From Spirosoma oryzae (GTDB taxonomy: Bacteria > Bacteroidota > Bacteroidia > Cytophagales > Spirosomataceae): DNA of 64,000 nucleotides. Below the pieces are notes generated by a model, which did not search any database, had not been told where the DNA came from, and saw nothing but the letters and a program-made list of their open reading frames with translations. This document shows positions 17,708 to 26,178 of this stretch, in pieces. Both the position numbers and the translations under genes were made by a program. Each line of letters begins with the position of its first letter. The first letter of the stretch is position 1. Location: positions 92,019 through 156,018 of the forward strand of contig NZ_PVTE01000015.1 in assembly GCF_003002825.1 (NCBI RefSeq), given 5' to 3'.

Positions 17708-18043
17708 TCAGACCCGTATTTGAGGAGGTTGCCAGATGGCCGCATCAGGGGTAGCCCAATGCGTGGGGGAGTAGGTGAAATGGTCAGTGGAAATCATCAC
17801 CCCATCTGTGGGCGGGATTAAACGATAACCGTACTTAAGCAGAACGGTCAGCGTAGCCGCGCAGCAGGCACAGGTACAGAACGGCGTACATTGATCCTCA
17901 TGTTGATGCGCCGATCCGGGAAGTGAACCTTTGATTGAGGACACATAGGTGTCCTGACCCGCTATTGGCAGGTGTTCATCCGCACAGGGCCATAGCGATA
18001 GACCAAGCAGATACAGAGATAGTATGGTTGTCAACCATTTCAC
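17708..18043 (-). CDS. DUF6660-like small Cys-rich secreted protein
   Basis: I choose a GTG start at 18041-18043, giving 111 residues beginning (f)KWLTTILSLYLLGLSLWPCAD, a signal peptide ending near the first Cys. A cysteine cluster CTPFCTCACCAAT lies mid-protein. This resembles the short exported DUF6660 family found next to metal RND pumps in Bacteroidota. An ATG 14 codons upstream (18085) gives a less natural N-terminus. It is the leader gene of the RND operon, 104 bp before the pump. Confidence 0.5.
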   Translation of the reverse strand: MKWLTTILSLYLLGLSLWPCADEHLPIAGQDTYVSSIKGSLPGSAHQHEDQCTPFCTCACCAATLTVLLKYGYRLIPPTDGVMISTDHFTYSPTHWATPDAAIWQPPQIRV

Positions 18044-18085
18044 AGCCGCAAAGGTATGGTGGGAAATGGTGCAACAGGTAGTCAA

Positions 18086-18472
18086 AAAGGCAAAGTTAAT
18101 CAGTTGTTTCCTAGTTCAGGTAAGCGTCTAAGGTACGACTGGGTCGTTAACACAGTTGGCCGCTGCCGTATATCCGCCATGAAGAACCATAAATCACTTA
18201 ACAAAGAGCTGTTTAATTCAGAATTTACGCCCTTATCGATCAATTATAACGAACAAACAACTTTGCCATGTATGTACGTGTAAAAGCCGGTACCGCAACG
18301 GCGGACCGTGCCGGAGCGGGTCATTCTTGATGCTCTTAATCCTTGAAAAAACGTTATGACCATCCGAGCCCGAAAGACAGCAGCCAGCGATCTAAACTCA
18401 CTCTTATACCGAGTACTACACACTACTTGCCAAAGTGGTGCCCATAGTGAGAGGTCAAACCAGTATAACTAA
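18086..18472. other. intergenic, no intact gene
   Basis: About 390 bp upstream of the Cys-rich gene. Apart from the -7-like element and the probable restriction remnant that follows, no conserved gene is visible. Short open frames here lack convincing starts or protein character. Confidence 0.4.
18091..18098 (-). promoter_or_regulatory. candidate -7 element for the metal-efflux operon
   Basis: On the minus strand, TAACTTTG matches the Bacteroidota -7 consensus TAnnTTTG, about 50 bp upstream of the GTG at 18043. No good TTTG is seen at the -33 position, so support is modest. Confidence 0.35.
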
Positions 18473-18727
18473 CTCATTAACGAAATTTTACGGGCTCTAC
18501 GTAGCAGATATACGGCAATGGCCGACCGCCCTGAATATGTCAGCTACCCCTTTATTCAGACGATCATCAGCCGTTTCGTCAGACACGGTATCGTGGACCG
18601 GGCGATGCTATTCGAGCCGCCCTTCACGACTCTCCACGATCAGGGTGTTTCCAGTGTTTTTCCCATCGATACCGGTCGCATCGTGAGCATCGTGGAAAGC
18701 CTCAACCGGAATGTCATGGTGGCATAA
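18473..18727 (+). pseudogene. C-terminal remnant resembling a type I restriction (HsdR) subunit
   Basis: After a stop at 18470, an open frame reads EILRALRSRYTAMADRPEYV, then YPFIQTIISRFVRHGIVDRA, LFEPPFTTLHDQGVSSVFP and IVSIVESLN. The LYEPPFTxLHPxGxxxVF-like block and the IVxxLxxIN ending resemble the extreme C-terminus of type I R subunits of the EcoEI type. No helicase or nuclease domain precedes it within the window, so it is a relic of an insertion or deletion event. Identification is from memory of the family pattern and is moderate. Confidence 0.45.
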
Positions 18728-18806
18728 TCTTACTCTGGCAAAGGTTTGTTGGCATTTGCCAGCCCCCTGTCATGGATTTCCCCGCAGGAAATCCCCTTCG
18801 GGCGGG

Positions 18807-19322
18807 TCACCGCTGATACTGTTGCTGCCACATCTGCGCCGTTGAGAAACGAGCTTCGATAAGGCGCTGTTGGCGCTCTACCGCATCAGCAGTCGGATAG
18901 GCGTCCATTGTCAGTTGAGCAATTCTCCGTAGCTCAGTCGCCCAATTCACCCCGACCCGCTGCATTCCATAAAAGCAGTTGGTTGGGTAGCTGGCCAGAA
19001 TTAATCCCACTGTTGACTGGTCTGACTTAATCCAGATGGTGCGAATGTTCTCCGATACCCGACGAATATTGAAGGGACAATCGAATGTAACCTGGTGATT
19101 CGGAAAATGAACCAGAAGATAAGGGACTTGATCCTGCACGAATAACCCTAATTGAGCCCCGTCAGTCTGCCACATAACACGGTCCTGCTGGTACTGGGCC
19201 GAATATAAATGGATGTCCAAAAAATCGGTATTTGCCCGAACCACTGGTGCATCGGGAGCCATATGGGCCGGGGCCGGATCAGGCATTGGCTCTCCGACGG
19301 TATAAGTCAGAATATTACCCAC
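18807..19322 (-). CDS. hypothetical protein, 171 aa
   Basis: An unrecognised soluble-looking protein. There is no signal peptide. The middle has alternating hydrophobic strands (GLFVQDQVPYLLVHFPNHQVTF) and the C-terminus is helical and Gln/Arg-rich (AVERQQRLIEARFSTAQMWQQQ). It lies 20 bp downstream of the 117-residue gene in the same direction, so the pair may be one unit. It separates the metal-efflux operon from the arsenic operon. Confidence 0.5.
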   Translation of the reverse strand: MGNILTYTVGEPMPDPAPAHMAPDAPVVRANTDFLDIHLYSAQYQQDRVMWQTDGAQLGLFVQDQVPYLLVHFPNHQVTFDCPFNIRRVSENIRTIWIKSDQSTVGLILASYPTNCFYGMQRVGVNWATELRRIAQLTMDAYPTADAVERQQRLIEARFSTAQMWQQQYQR

Positions 19323-19342
19323 GACACGAGTTGGTTGTTAAT

Positions 19343-19696
19343 TCAATCATTGGCATCAGAGTCATCAGGATGCTGTTCGTTGAGCAGCTGATCCAATCGC
19401 TTTTTCCAGTCAGCGGCTCCATCTATGTTGCGGTAGGCTTCCTCACCATAGCGTTGCATGGCATAATGTAAAAGGTAGGCCTGGGTTTGGTAATCAAATT
19501 TCTCCGCCCAGACAGGCCAGAATTTATCAATTGTCAATGTCTCATGATCACCGTGCCAATACATCTGCCACGCGTAATCGAATGAAGGATTTTTGCGTAG
19601 GTATTCGATATCCTGTCGGCGGTAGTTATGAATAAGCAGGTTCAGCGCATTGACCGTTGTCAATTCCAGCCGGTAACTGGCCACAAGGTTGTTCAT
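19343..19696 (-). CDS. hypothetical protein, 117 aa
   Basis: Not recognised. A helical, Tyr/Trp-rich soluble protein (RRQDIEYLRKNPSFDYAWQM, YQTQAYLLHYAMQRYGEEAY) with an acidic C-terminus (NEQHPDDSDAND). It precedes the 171-residue gene by 20 bp and probably shares its transcript. Confidence 0.5.
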   Translation of the reverse strand: MNNLVASYRLELTTVNALNLLIHNYRRQDIEYLRKNPSFDYAWQMYWHGDHETLTIDKFWPVWAEKFDYQTQAYLLHYAMQRYGEEAYRNIDGAADWKKRLDQLLNEQHPDDSDAND

Positions 19697-19865
19697 AGGT
19701 ATGGTCCGGGATTGGCGGGCAACTTACGAAAAGAGATTGGACAGTAAAATACCGGAACGACTTGTAAGAAAGAAGAACCTACCGTACTTCCCGATTCTGA
19801 CCGGCTGGTCGACTCGTCAGTTTCTAACTCGTAAGGCCAGACAGATGTAGTGCATCCGTTTTGCG

Positions 19866-20552
19866 TCAGGGCACTATACCGATAATCATGCCTGTACCAA
19901 GATAGCCCCGGTACGTGCCGCACTGCACGTACTGGTACGCATCATTGCGCCGGAGCAGCCGGACGGTTTCGTGGCTGGACACGATGTAAACCACTTTCGA
20001 CCGGTAGCTGGCCCGTTGAAACAGAATCGCGTAGGGCCGCAGTTGTAGCGTTTGCCCCGGCGTCAGTTGTTCCAGATGAACCTCGATCAGCGGCCCGTCA
20101 GTCGGGTTTGCCATTGCCCGTTGACGGCCTTTAACCAACGCACCGTTTACGGTTTTTTCAATGGCCATCAGCCGGAGCAGAACAGCGTTGTAAATGGCTG
20201 TATTGCCGTAATCAGGGTTTTGTTTTTCTAACTGATACAGGTAGTTATGCAGTGCACTCTGAACGATAGAATAGACAGGGGGATCGACAACGGACAGTTG
20301 GTTAAGCCGATTGCCGATGCCCGTCAACTGATGGTCTATTGTTCGCCCGTGCTGCAGATAAGCCGTTTCGGGTTGGTGGGTGTAGCGCCAGGCACCTTCC
20401 CGCGTGTAATCGATCCTGTACGATTGCGCGTGTCCGTACCCCGTCGCGATCACAAACATACCTGCCAGCCCCACTCGCCATCTGGTCAGTCCTGCCTTGT
20501 ATCCCCGGTTCCAAGCTAGCCTTTTCATATCGCTCGACGTGTGAATAGCCAT
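19866..20552 (-). CDS. hypothetical exported protein
   Basis: The ORF extends to 20660, but its N-terminal part would overlap the phosphoesterase gene ending at 20572, so ATG 20552 or ATG 20528 (MKRLAWNRGYKAG) is preferred. A hydrophobic segment VGLAGMFVIATGYGHAQ ends in a signal-peptidase-like AxA/Q site. The mature part, about 190 residues, has no recognised domain. It may be the last gene of arsenic operon 1, since it follows by 19 bp, but a functional link is unproven. Confidence 0.5.
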   Translation of the reverse strand: MAIHTSSDMKRLAWNRGYKAGLTRWRVGLAGMFVIATGYGHAQSYRIDYTREGAWRYTHQPETAYLQHGRTIDHQLTGIGNRLNQLSVVDPPVYSIVQSALHNYLYQLEKQNPDYGNTAIYNAVLLRLMAIEKTVNGALVKGRQRAMANPTDGPLIEVHLEQLTPGQTLQLRPYAILFQRASYRSKVVYIVSSHETVRLLRRNDAYQYVQCGTYRGYLGTGMIIGIVP

Positions 20553-20571
20553 GATCAAAATTGATAGTTGC

Positions 20572-21405
20572 TCAATGGCCTGTCCGAAGCATGTCGGCGT
20601 AGGGATTGGGCAGTTCGCTGTCCTCAACGGCTGTGGCTGCCCGCTCGACGTCGTAGGCAACCCGGATAAAATCGACTTGTACCCCGCCTACCTCACCAGG
20701 CCGGGCCAATCCAGGACGGGCCAATCCAGGCTGGGCCGTTTCATCGATCGTTAGCAGCACATAGACCGCGCGGGGGTCGCCGTCTTTGGGTTTGCCCACC
20801 GAGCCGATGTTGATGGCATGGCGGAAGTATGTTTCTTCGCCAGGTGCTTCGGCACTGACCACCTTGTGAAATGGTTTGTGGGTGTGGCCGAAACAGAGAA
20901 TATCGGCATCGGCCCCCTCCATCACCCGGCCTAAACTCCGGTCGCCCCGGTCTTCAAACAGGTACTCGTTCACACGCCGGGGACTGCCGTGTACTAACAG
21001 CAGCGTAAAGGGCTTTTGCTGCTGCCAGAGTTTATCGGGATCGTAGCCCAACTCAAACTCGACCCGAATATGGGTGGGCAGAGTGCGCAGGTAAGCCCGC
21101 TCCGCATCACCAACCACCTGATTGGTGTAAGCGATGGAGACCTTTCCCATCGCCTTTTCGTCCTCCTCTCGGTAAGCACAGCCGCAATCATCGCTGTGCC
21201 GGCCGATACCGTAATCATAGTTACCCGCAATGCAGGGGATACCCCGCTTTCGGATGGTATTGATGACCTCGTTAGGCCAGATGTTATAACCCACCAGGTC
21301 ACCCAGGCAGTAGATGGCATCGGGTTTCTGTTGGTCGATGTCGGTCAGTACTGCTTCTAAAGCGGGCAGGTTGGCGTGAATGTCGGAGAAGAGAGCAATT
21401 TTCAT
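20572..21405 (-). CDS. metallophosphoesterase in ars operon (copy 1)
   Basis: A 277-residue calcineurin-like phosphoesterase. Metal-ligand motifs are [11 protein letters not shown] (D-x-H), GDLVGY, GNYDYG, then LLVHGSPR and FGHTHKP. The variant GNYD followed by DDCGCAY matches a recognisable bacterial subfamily. Near residue 230 it carries a repetitive insert ([14 protein letters not shown]) absent from copy 2. It overlaps the ACR3 gene by 4 bp (ATGA), so translation is coupled. The substrate is unknown; placement suggests a role linked to arsenic. Confidence 0.85.
   Translation of the reverse strand: MKIALFSDIHANLPALEAVLTDIDQQKPDAIYCLGDLVGYNIWPNEVINTIRKRGIPCIAGNYDYGIGRHSDDCGCAYREEDEKAMGKVSIAYTNQVVGDAERAYLRTLPTHIRVEFELGYDPDKLWQQQKPFTLLLVHGSPRRVNEYLFEDRGDRSLGRVMEGADADILCFGHTHKPFHKVVSAEAPGEETYFRHAINIGSVGKPKDGDPRAVYVLLTIDETAQPGLARPGLARPGEVGGVQVDFIRVAYDVERAATAVEDSELPNPYADMLRTGH
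20703..20737. repeat. 15-bp tandem repeat inside phosphoesterase gene
   Basis: GGGCCAATCCAGG plus two bases occurs twice in tandem (20703-20717, 20718-20732), with a third partial copy. It encodes the Pro/Gly/Leu/Ala/Arg repeat in the C-terminal part of the protein. The 15-base unit preserves frame, so copy number could vary without breaking the gene. Confidence 0.7.
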
Positions 21406-22466
21406 TGGGCAGATGGGTTGAAGGTGTTACGTTGTTTGAGCGCGAAATTGACCATTAGAATTAGGACGGGTACTTCAATGAGTGGTCCCACGACGGCGGC
21501 AAACGCAGCCCCGGAGTTGATACCGAATACGGCGATGGCCACGGCAATGCCCAGCTCGAAGTTGTTACCCGCTGCGGTAAAGGCCAGCGAGGTCGATTTA
21601 GCGTAGTTGGTACCGGCCCGCTTGGCCAGAAAAAAGGCCGAGAAAAACATAATGACGAAGTACACCGTCAGGGGCAGGGCGATGCGAAGCACGTCGAAGG
21701 GAATCGAGACGATCAACCTGCCTTTGAGACTGAACATGACCACGATCGTGAACAGCAGAGCCACCAGCGTCATTGGGCTAACGGCGGGCAGGAACGTATT
21801 TTCGTACCAGTCCACCGATTTGAGTCGGGTCAGCACGATGCGCGACAGGATGCCGGCCAGAAACGGTAAGCCCAGATAAATGAATACGCTTTGGGCCACT
21901 TCGCCGATGGTGATATTGACCTTATAGCCCTGCAAACCGAACAGGGGCGGCAGCACGGTGATAAACACGTAAGCATAGACCGAATAGAACAGCACCTGAA
22001 ACACGCTGTTGAATGCCACCAGACCGGCCGCGTACAGCCGATCGCCACCGGCCAGATCATTCCAGACGATGACCATCGCAATGCAGCGGGCAATACCGAT
22101 CATAATCAGCCCCGTCATGTATTCGGGCTTATCGGGCAGGAAAATGACTGCCAGTCCGAACATCAGCAGTGGCCCGATGACCCAGTTCTGAAGCAGTGAC
22201 AAACCCAGGATTTTGGGATTACTGAACACTTTGGGCAGCTCCCCGAAGCGAACTTTGGCCAGTGGAGGGTACATCATCAGAATCAGTCCGATGGCCAGCG
22301 GCACGTTGGTGGTGCCGACGTTGAACTGGTTGATGAATCCTTCTGTCTGCGGAAAAAAGTAGCCAATGGCTACACCGATGGCCATGGCCAGAAAAATCCA
22401 CAGGGTCAGAAACCGGTCCAGAAACGAGAGCCGGGGTTGTTGGGTAAGTGTTGGCGTACTAAGCAT
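21402..22466 (-). CDS. arsB: ACR3-family arsenite efflux transporter
   Basis: From ATG 22466 the product has 354 residues and about ten membrane helices. ACR3 signatures are [20 protein letters not shown] at the N-terminus, LALIGLI-type helices, and the conserved Cys block [19 protein letters not shown] containing the arsenite-binding cysteine. The family exports As(III), driven by the proton gradient. The longer in-frame start at 22556 overlaps the monooxygenase gene by 83 bp and was rejected. It lies between the flavin monooxygenase (7 bp) and phosphoesterase copy 1 (4-bp overlap). Family members are also called acr3. Confidence 0.93.
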   Translation of the reverse strand: MLSTPTLTQQPRLSFLDRFLTLWIFLAMAIGVAIGYFFPQTEGFINQFNVGTTNVPLAIGLILMMYPPLAKVRFGELPKVFSNPKILGLSLLQNWVIGPLLMFGLAVIFLPDKPEYMTGLIMIGIARCIAMVIVWNDLAGGDRLYAAGLVAFNSVFQVLFYSVYAYVFITVLPPLFGLQGYKVNITIGEVAQSVFIYLGLPFLAGILSRIVLTRLKSVDWYENTFLPAVSPMTLVALLFTIVVMFSLKGRLIVSIPFDVLRIALPLTVYFVIMFFSAFFLAKRAGTNYAKSTSLAFTAAGNNFELGIAVAIAVFGINSGAAFAAVVGPLIEVPVLILMVNFALKQRNTFNPSAQ

Positions 22467-22473
22467 AAGAGAG

Positions 22474-23574
22474 TTAGTCGTGAGTTGTAAAAGCAGGCGT
22501 ATGTTGATGGAGATAAGTGCTGACTTCGTCGGCCGTCGTGCGGGCCGACCGGCCAACGCCGATCAGGGTAGCCGAGGCAAAACCTGTCCAGGCCCCATAG
22601 CCGACCAGCCACAGACCCGGCAGCTGGGTGGCTTTGGTACCGTCGGTGGCGATGCGTCCCTGGGTATCCACAATGCCGAGGGGGCGTAAATAGTCCGTTG
22701 CGGGACGGAAGCCGGTACACCAGATAATGGTATCGACATCCTCGGTCCGGCCATCAGCCCATTGAACACCCGTCCGGGTAATCCGCTCGAAGGGACGAAC
22801 GGCGTGCAGCACGTCCCGGCTCCGGGCATCCCGCACGGTGGGCACCATCACAATGTCGCCCAGGTTGCCCGTAGGCTTCGGTGTTTCGCCGGTCTGTAAC
22901 GTCTGGTACCGCTCGGTGGCCCGACTGAACAAGACCCGTCCGTCGACATCGTCGGGCAGAAAGGTTGGTTCGTTGAGTGTCACCCAGACGGTCTGGGCCA
23001 CCCGCGAGACGTCGGCCAGAATCTGCGCGCCCGAATTGCCCCCGCCCACGATCAACACCCGCTGACCCGCCAGGTCCTCCGGCGACCGGTAGCTGCCCGA
23101 GTGAAGCTGTACGCCGGTATAATCGGTCTGACCCGGATACGGCGGAACAACCGGATGACTGGCCGTTCCGGTCGTATTGACCACAGCGTTTGCCTGCCAG
23201 CTTCCCCGATCCGTTTCGATGGCGTAGCCGTTCCCACTGACCGTTACCTGCCTGACCCGCACCGGCCGTTCGATCGGTAGTTTGTAGCGGCTTTCGTACT
23301 GAGTCAGGTAATCGACTACCTGTTGCCGGGATGGAAACTCCCCGATATCAGTCGCCGGGCGGGGCATGGGCCAGCCGGGCAGCGAGGAGGCTTCGGCCGG
23401 GGAGAAAAGCCGCAGCGAGTCCCAGCCCTGATTCCAGGATCCGCCGGGCGCAGACCCGGCATCTAAAATGACGAACGAACGTCCCGTCCGGCGCAGGAAA
23501 TAGCCCACCGCCAGGCCGCTTTGCCCACCGCCGATGACGACAATATCTACTTCTTTAGGCGAAAGCGAGATCAT
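22474..23574 (-). CDS. ArsO-like flavin-dependent monooxygenase
   Basis: A 366-residue FAD/NADPH enzyme. The FAD-binding motif is [16 protein letters not shown] near the N-terminus. A second nucleotide motif is [16 protein letters not shown] (about residues 165-180), and the C-terminal ATGxR-like element is IIWCTGFRP. It resembles the putative NAD(P)H-dependent monooxygenases (ArsO) found in ars operons. By context it may oxidise an arsenic compound or organic substrate; this is inference. It sits between the two phosphoesterase genes with gaps of 7-11 bp around it. Confidence 0.78.
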   Translation of the reverse strand: MISLSPKEVDIVVIGGGQSGLAVGYFLRRTGRSFVILDAGSAPGGSWNQGWDSLRLFSPAEASSLPGWPMPRPATDIGEFPSRQQVVDYLTQYESRYKLPIERPVRVRQVTVSGNGYAIETDRGSWQANAVVNTTGTASHPVVPPYPGQTDYTGVQLHSGSYRSPEDLAGQRVLIVGGGNSGAQILADVSRVAQTVWVTLNEPTFLPDDVDGRVLFSRATERYQTLQTGETPKPTGNLGDIVMVPTVRDARSRDVLHAVRPFERITRTGVQWADGRTEDVDTIIWCTGFRPATDYLRPLGIVDTQGRIATDGTKATQLPGLWLVGYGAWTGFASATLIGVGRSARTTADEVSTYLHQHTPAFTTHD

Positions 23575-23585
23575 GGCTATCAGGA

Positions 23586-24356
23586 TTAGTAAGCACGTCG
23601 GAGCCGGTCAGCGAATTCATCGGGCAGGGGACTTTCCTCGATAGCACGTGCCGCCCGCTCAACGTCATAGGCTACCCGAATCAGGGTCACCCGTGGTTCG
23701 CCCCCGATCCAGTCGATCAGCACGTAACCCGCGCGGGGATCACCATCTTTGGGTTTACCAACCGAACCGGTATTGATAGCGTGCCGGTACGCCGGTTTGT
23801 CGGGGCTACGGCCCGGTAACTGCCGGTGATAGGGCAGATGCGAATGGCCGAACAGCAGGATATCCGCACCGGCTTGATCCATTACGGACAGGATATCGGC
23901 CTCAGTCCGGTCTTCGAGCAGGTATTCGTTCAGGCTGCCCGGGCTGCCATGCACCATCAGCACATCACTCCGCCCGTCGGCGGTATCGAATTCCAGCCGA
24001 ATATGGCGGGGCAGGCTACCCAGAAAGCCCCGTTCCTGATTACCTAACAGGCCATGGGTAAACGCCAGTGACTGCGCACCCGCCGTAACGACGGACCGCC
24101 CCATTTTAGGGTCGGGCGGAACGGTGGGCAGGGCCTCCCCCTCACGGAGTTGACTCAGGGTAAAATCATGGTTGCCCATGAGCGTCGGAATTCGGTGCTG
24201 CCGAATGAGCTGAACGACTTCATTAGGCCAGGGGGCGTAGCTGACCAGATCGCCCAGACAATAGACAGCGTCAGGTTTTTGTCGGTCGAGATCGGCCAGT
24301 ACCGCTTCCAGCGCGGGCAGGTTGGCGTGAATGTCGCTGATAAAGGCAAGGCGCAT
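23586..24356 (-). CDS. metallophosphoesterase in ars operon (copy 2)
   Basis: A 256-residue paralogue of the phosphoesterase at 20572. The N-termini are nearly the same ([20 protein letters not shown]), as are the C-terminal blocks ([40 protein letters not shown]). It has a classical GNHD motif instead of GNYD and lacks the DCGCAY block, so the two copies have diverged in the active-site loop. It follows ArsR by 46 bp and precedes the monooxygenase by 11 bp. The substrate is unknown. Confidence 0.85.
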   Translation of the reverse strand: MRLAFISDIHANLPALEAVLADLDRQKPDAVYCLGDLVSYAPWPNEVVQLIRQHRIPTLMGNHDFTLSQLREGEALPTVPPDPKMGRSVVTAGAQSLAFTHGLLGNQERGFLGSLPRHIRLEFDTADGRSDVLMVHGSPGSLNEYLLEDRTEADILSVMDQAGADILLFGHSHLPYHRQLPGRSPDKPAYRHAINTGSVGKPKDGDPRAGYVLIDWIGGEPRVTLIRVAYDVERAARAIEESPLPDEFADRLRRAY

Positions 24357-24402
24357 AAAATTGAGAGGAATCAGTACTTGATGGTCGGACCAGTGAGTGG
24401 AT

Positions 24403-24741
24403 TTAGCAGCATTCGGATGATTCGGGCGGGCGTTGCAGACCGGCGAAGAGGTGATTGAACTCTCCGATCATCAGACCAAACACCTCCCAGTTGATACAGT
24501 AGCAGGATTTGGCTCCATCGATTTCACCTTTAATGAGGTCGGCCTTCTTCAGTTCTTTGAGGTGTTGGGATACCGTCGCCTGCGCCAAGGGTAATACGTC
24601 GACCAGTTCCCCGCAGACGCAGGTGCTTCGCTCCGCCAGCGTTTTCAGGATGGCGACGCGGGCCGGGTGGGCGAGGGCTTTGGCGAAGTCGGCTAAGGTG
24701 ACTTCGGCGGTGTCAAATGCTTCTTTTTTATTGGTGGCCAT
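24403..24741 (-). CDS. arsR: ArsR/SmtB-type arsenic-responsive repressor (1)
   Basis: From ATG 24741 the protein has 112 residues. It has the winged-helix signature [20 protein letters not shown] and the inducer-binding start CVCGEL, with another cysteine pair SCYCIN and a terminal SECC. The Cys arrangement suits As(III) sensing. It heads the operon ArsR, phosphoesterase 2, monooxygenase, ACR3, phosphoesterase 1. Its operator is visible immediately upstream. A TTG seven codons further up (24762) lies inside the operator and is not a likely start. Confidence 0.9.
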   Translation of the reverse strand: MATNKKEAFDTAEVTLADFAKALAHPARVAILKTLAERSTCVCGELVDVLPLAQATVSQHLKELKKADLIKGEIDGAKSCYCINWEVFGLMIGEFNHLFAGLQRPPESSECC

Positions 24742-24744
24742 ACG

Positions 24745-24776
24745 ATTAATTGTATATCGCAAATATACGATTAATT
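24745..24776 (-). promoter_or_regulatory. ArsR operator overlapping -7 element (arsR side)
   Basis: ATTAATTGTATA (24745-24756) and TATACGATTAAT (24764-24775) form a near-perfect 12-bp inverted repeat with a 7-base spacer. On the minus strand it includes TATATTTG (24767 to 24760), a perfect Bacteroidota -7 element, about 20 bp from the arsR ATG. Repressor binding here would block its own promoter. Confidence 0.7.
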
Positions 24777-24799
24777 AAGAGCATACCAACCAAATTGAC

Positions 24800-24819
24800 A
24801 ATTAATCGTATATTTGCGA
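24800..24819 (+). promoter_or_regulatory. second ArsR operator with -7 element (reductase side)
   Basis: The 20-mer AATTAATCGTATATTTGCGA at 24800-24819 is the exact inverted copy of 24757-24776, separated by 23 bp. It contains TATATTTG (24809-24816), pointing towards the plus-strand gene at 24868. The same repressor therefore probably controls both divergent transcripts. Confidence 0.7.
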
Positions 24820-24867
24820 TGATATGTCGTAATTCTCCCCGACCACGCTCCCCGACACCGCTTTCCG

Positions 24868-25575
24868 ATGAAGTTTTTTACCATAACCACCTTTCTTCTC
24901 CTCATGGCAACAACCATTAGTTTGGGCGACGATCCAGTCAAGAAAAGCGTTTTGAACGACGCGCTAGTCACCTATGTTAACGCCCTCAAACCTGATTTTT
25001 TTAAAATCCCGGCTGATCGCAAAGCGCAGCTGGATAGAATCACGACATTTATTCAACAGCAGGTGAACGCTGGTGAACCCATACAGCTCACCTACATCTG
25101 TACGCACAATTCCCGGCGCAGCCACTTCGGGCAGATCTGGGCGGCTGCGGCTGCGGTTTATTACGGCATCCCGAACGTAAAAACCTTCTCGGGTGGAACC
25201 GAAGTGAGTGCTTTTAACGAACGGGCGGTAGCCGCCTGTTCGAGGGCGGGCTTCATCATCAAAAAAGTGTCGGAAGGTGCTAATCCCGTCTACGACGTAA
25301 TCGTTGCATCAGACAAGGAACCGATCAGGGCTTTTTCCAAGAAGTACGATGACACGGCCAATCCCCAGCGCGATTTCTGTGCGGTCATGACCTGTTCACA
25401 AGCCGATGCCGCCTGCCCGATGGTGCGGGGGGCTGCCGCGCGGGTAGCCACGCCTTACGACGACCCAAAAGCGTTCGATGGTAAAGCCGAAGAAACGGCA
25501 AAATACGACGAGCGGTGCAAACAGATTGCCACGGAAACCCTGTACGTTTTCTCGAATGTGAAGGCGAAACGATAA
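24868..25575 (+). CDS. arsenate reductase/LMW-phosphatase-like protein with signal peptide
   Basis: A 235-residue protein. The catalytic P-loop is CTHNSRRS (C-x5-R-S, about residues 75-82), as in low-molecular-weight phosphatase-type arsenate reductases. Downstream cysteines occur in CAVMTCSQADAACPM, consistent with a resolving Cys. Unusually, the N-terminus (KFFTITTFLLLMATTISLG) looks like a cleavable signal peptide, implying periplasmic location. It is divergent from arsR and shares the paired operator. Family function is known; the location is a prediction from the sequence. Confidence 0.78.
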   Translation: MKFFTITTFLLLMATTISLGDDPVKKSVLNDALVTYVNALKPDFFKIPADRKAQLDRITTFIQQQVNAGEPIQLTYICTHNSRRSHFGQIWAAAAAVYYGIPNVKTFSGGTEVSAFNERAVAACSRAGFIIKKVSEGANPVYDVIVASDKEPIRAFSKKYDDTANPQRDFCAVMTCSQADAACPMVRGAAARVATPYDDPKAFDGKAEETAKYDERCKQIATETLYVFSNVKAKR

Positions 25576-25583
25576 GCTGACTG

Positions 25584-26069
25584 TTAACCTACAAGGCTGC
25601 TTCTCCGTTCGAGCAACAGTACGTTCCGCCAGATGCCATGCTGTTGCCCTAGTTTTTCCCGGTACCCGACGGTTCGAAATCCGTGTCGGTGGTGCAGCGC
25701 GACGCTGGCGGTGTTCTCCGGGAAAATGCCCGCCTGCAAGGTCCAGAATCCCAGGGCTTCACTATCGGTAATCAGTCGGCCGAGCAGCTGACCGCCAAGG
25801 CCCTGTCCACGTTCCGTTGCGGCTACGTAGAGGCTTACTTCGGCCACGCCCCCATACACACAGCGGCCCGATACGGCCGACAATAGGGCATAACCGGCGA
25901 TTTTATCATCCTGTTCGGCCACCAGTTGCGGAGCAGGCAGGTATTTAGCGACCATCTCGATTGGGAGCGGGGCCTTGGTCTCGAATGTAGCCTGACCCGT
26001 ATCGATGCCCTGTTGGTAAATCAGGGCCAGTGTAGACCAGTCTTCCGGCCGGACGGTGCGTATCGTCAT
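25584..26069 (-). CDS. GNAT acetyltransferase, ArsN/Pat-like
   Basis: A 161-residue N-acetyltransferase. It begins IRTVRPEDWSTLALIYQQGI, has the strand preceding the acetyl-CoA site VAEVSLYVAATERGQGLGGQ (Q/RxxGxG/A loop) and ends in HRHGFRTVGYREKLGQQHG. This closely follows the phosphinothricin-acetyltransferase/ArsN1 pattern, and ArsN1 proteins are common in ars operons. It may detoxify an arsenic-containing amino acid analogue (inference). It is convergent with the reductase-like gene, only 8 bp away. Confidence 0.75.
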   Translation of the reverse strand: MTIRTVRPEDWSTLALIYQQGIDTGQATFETKAPLPIEMVAKYLPAPQLVAEQDDKIAGYALLSAVSGRCVYGGVAEVSLYVAATERGQGLGGQLLGRLITDSEALGFWTLQAGIFPENTASVALHHRHGFRTVGYREKLGQQHGIWRNVLLLERRSSLVG

Positions 26070-26110
26070 CGTGGAGTTTGTTTACAGGTTGGCAGATTGA
26101 CGTTCGGCAA

Positions 26111-26153
26111 TACTATCGCCTGGCACGCTACTAGTGTCAGCCAGGCGATAGTA
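26111..26153 (-). other. strong intercistronic hairpin
   Basis: TACTATCGCCTGGC (26111-26124) and GCCAGGCGATAGTA (26140-26153) are perfect 14-bp inverted repeats around a 15-base loop. They lie between the DUF6428 stop (26179) and the GNAT start (26069). No T tract follows on the minus strand, so an mRNA processing or stability element is as likely as a terminator. Confidence 0.6.
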
Positions 26154-26178
26154 GGTATCGGTTACATACCGTAGTTGG

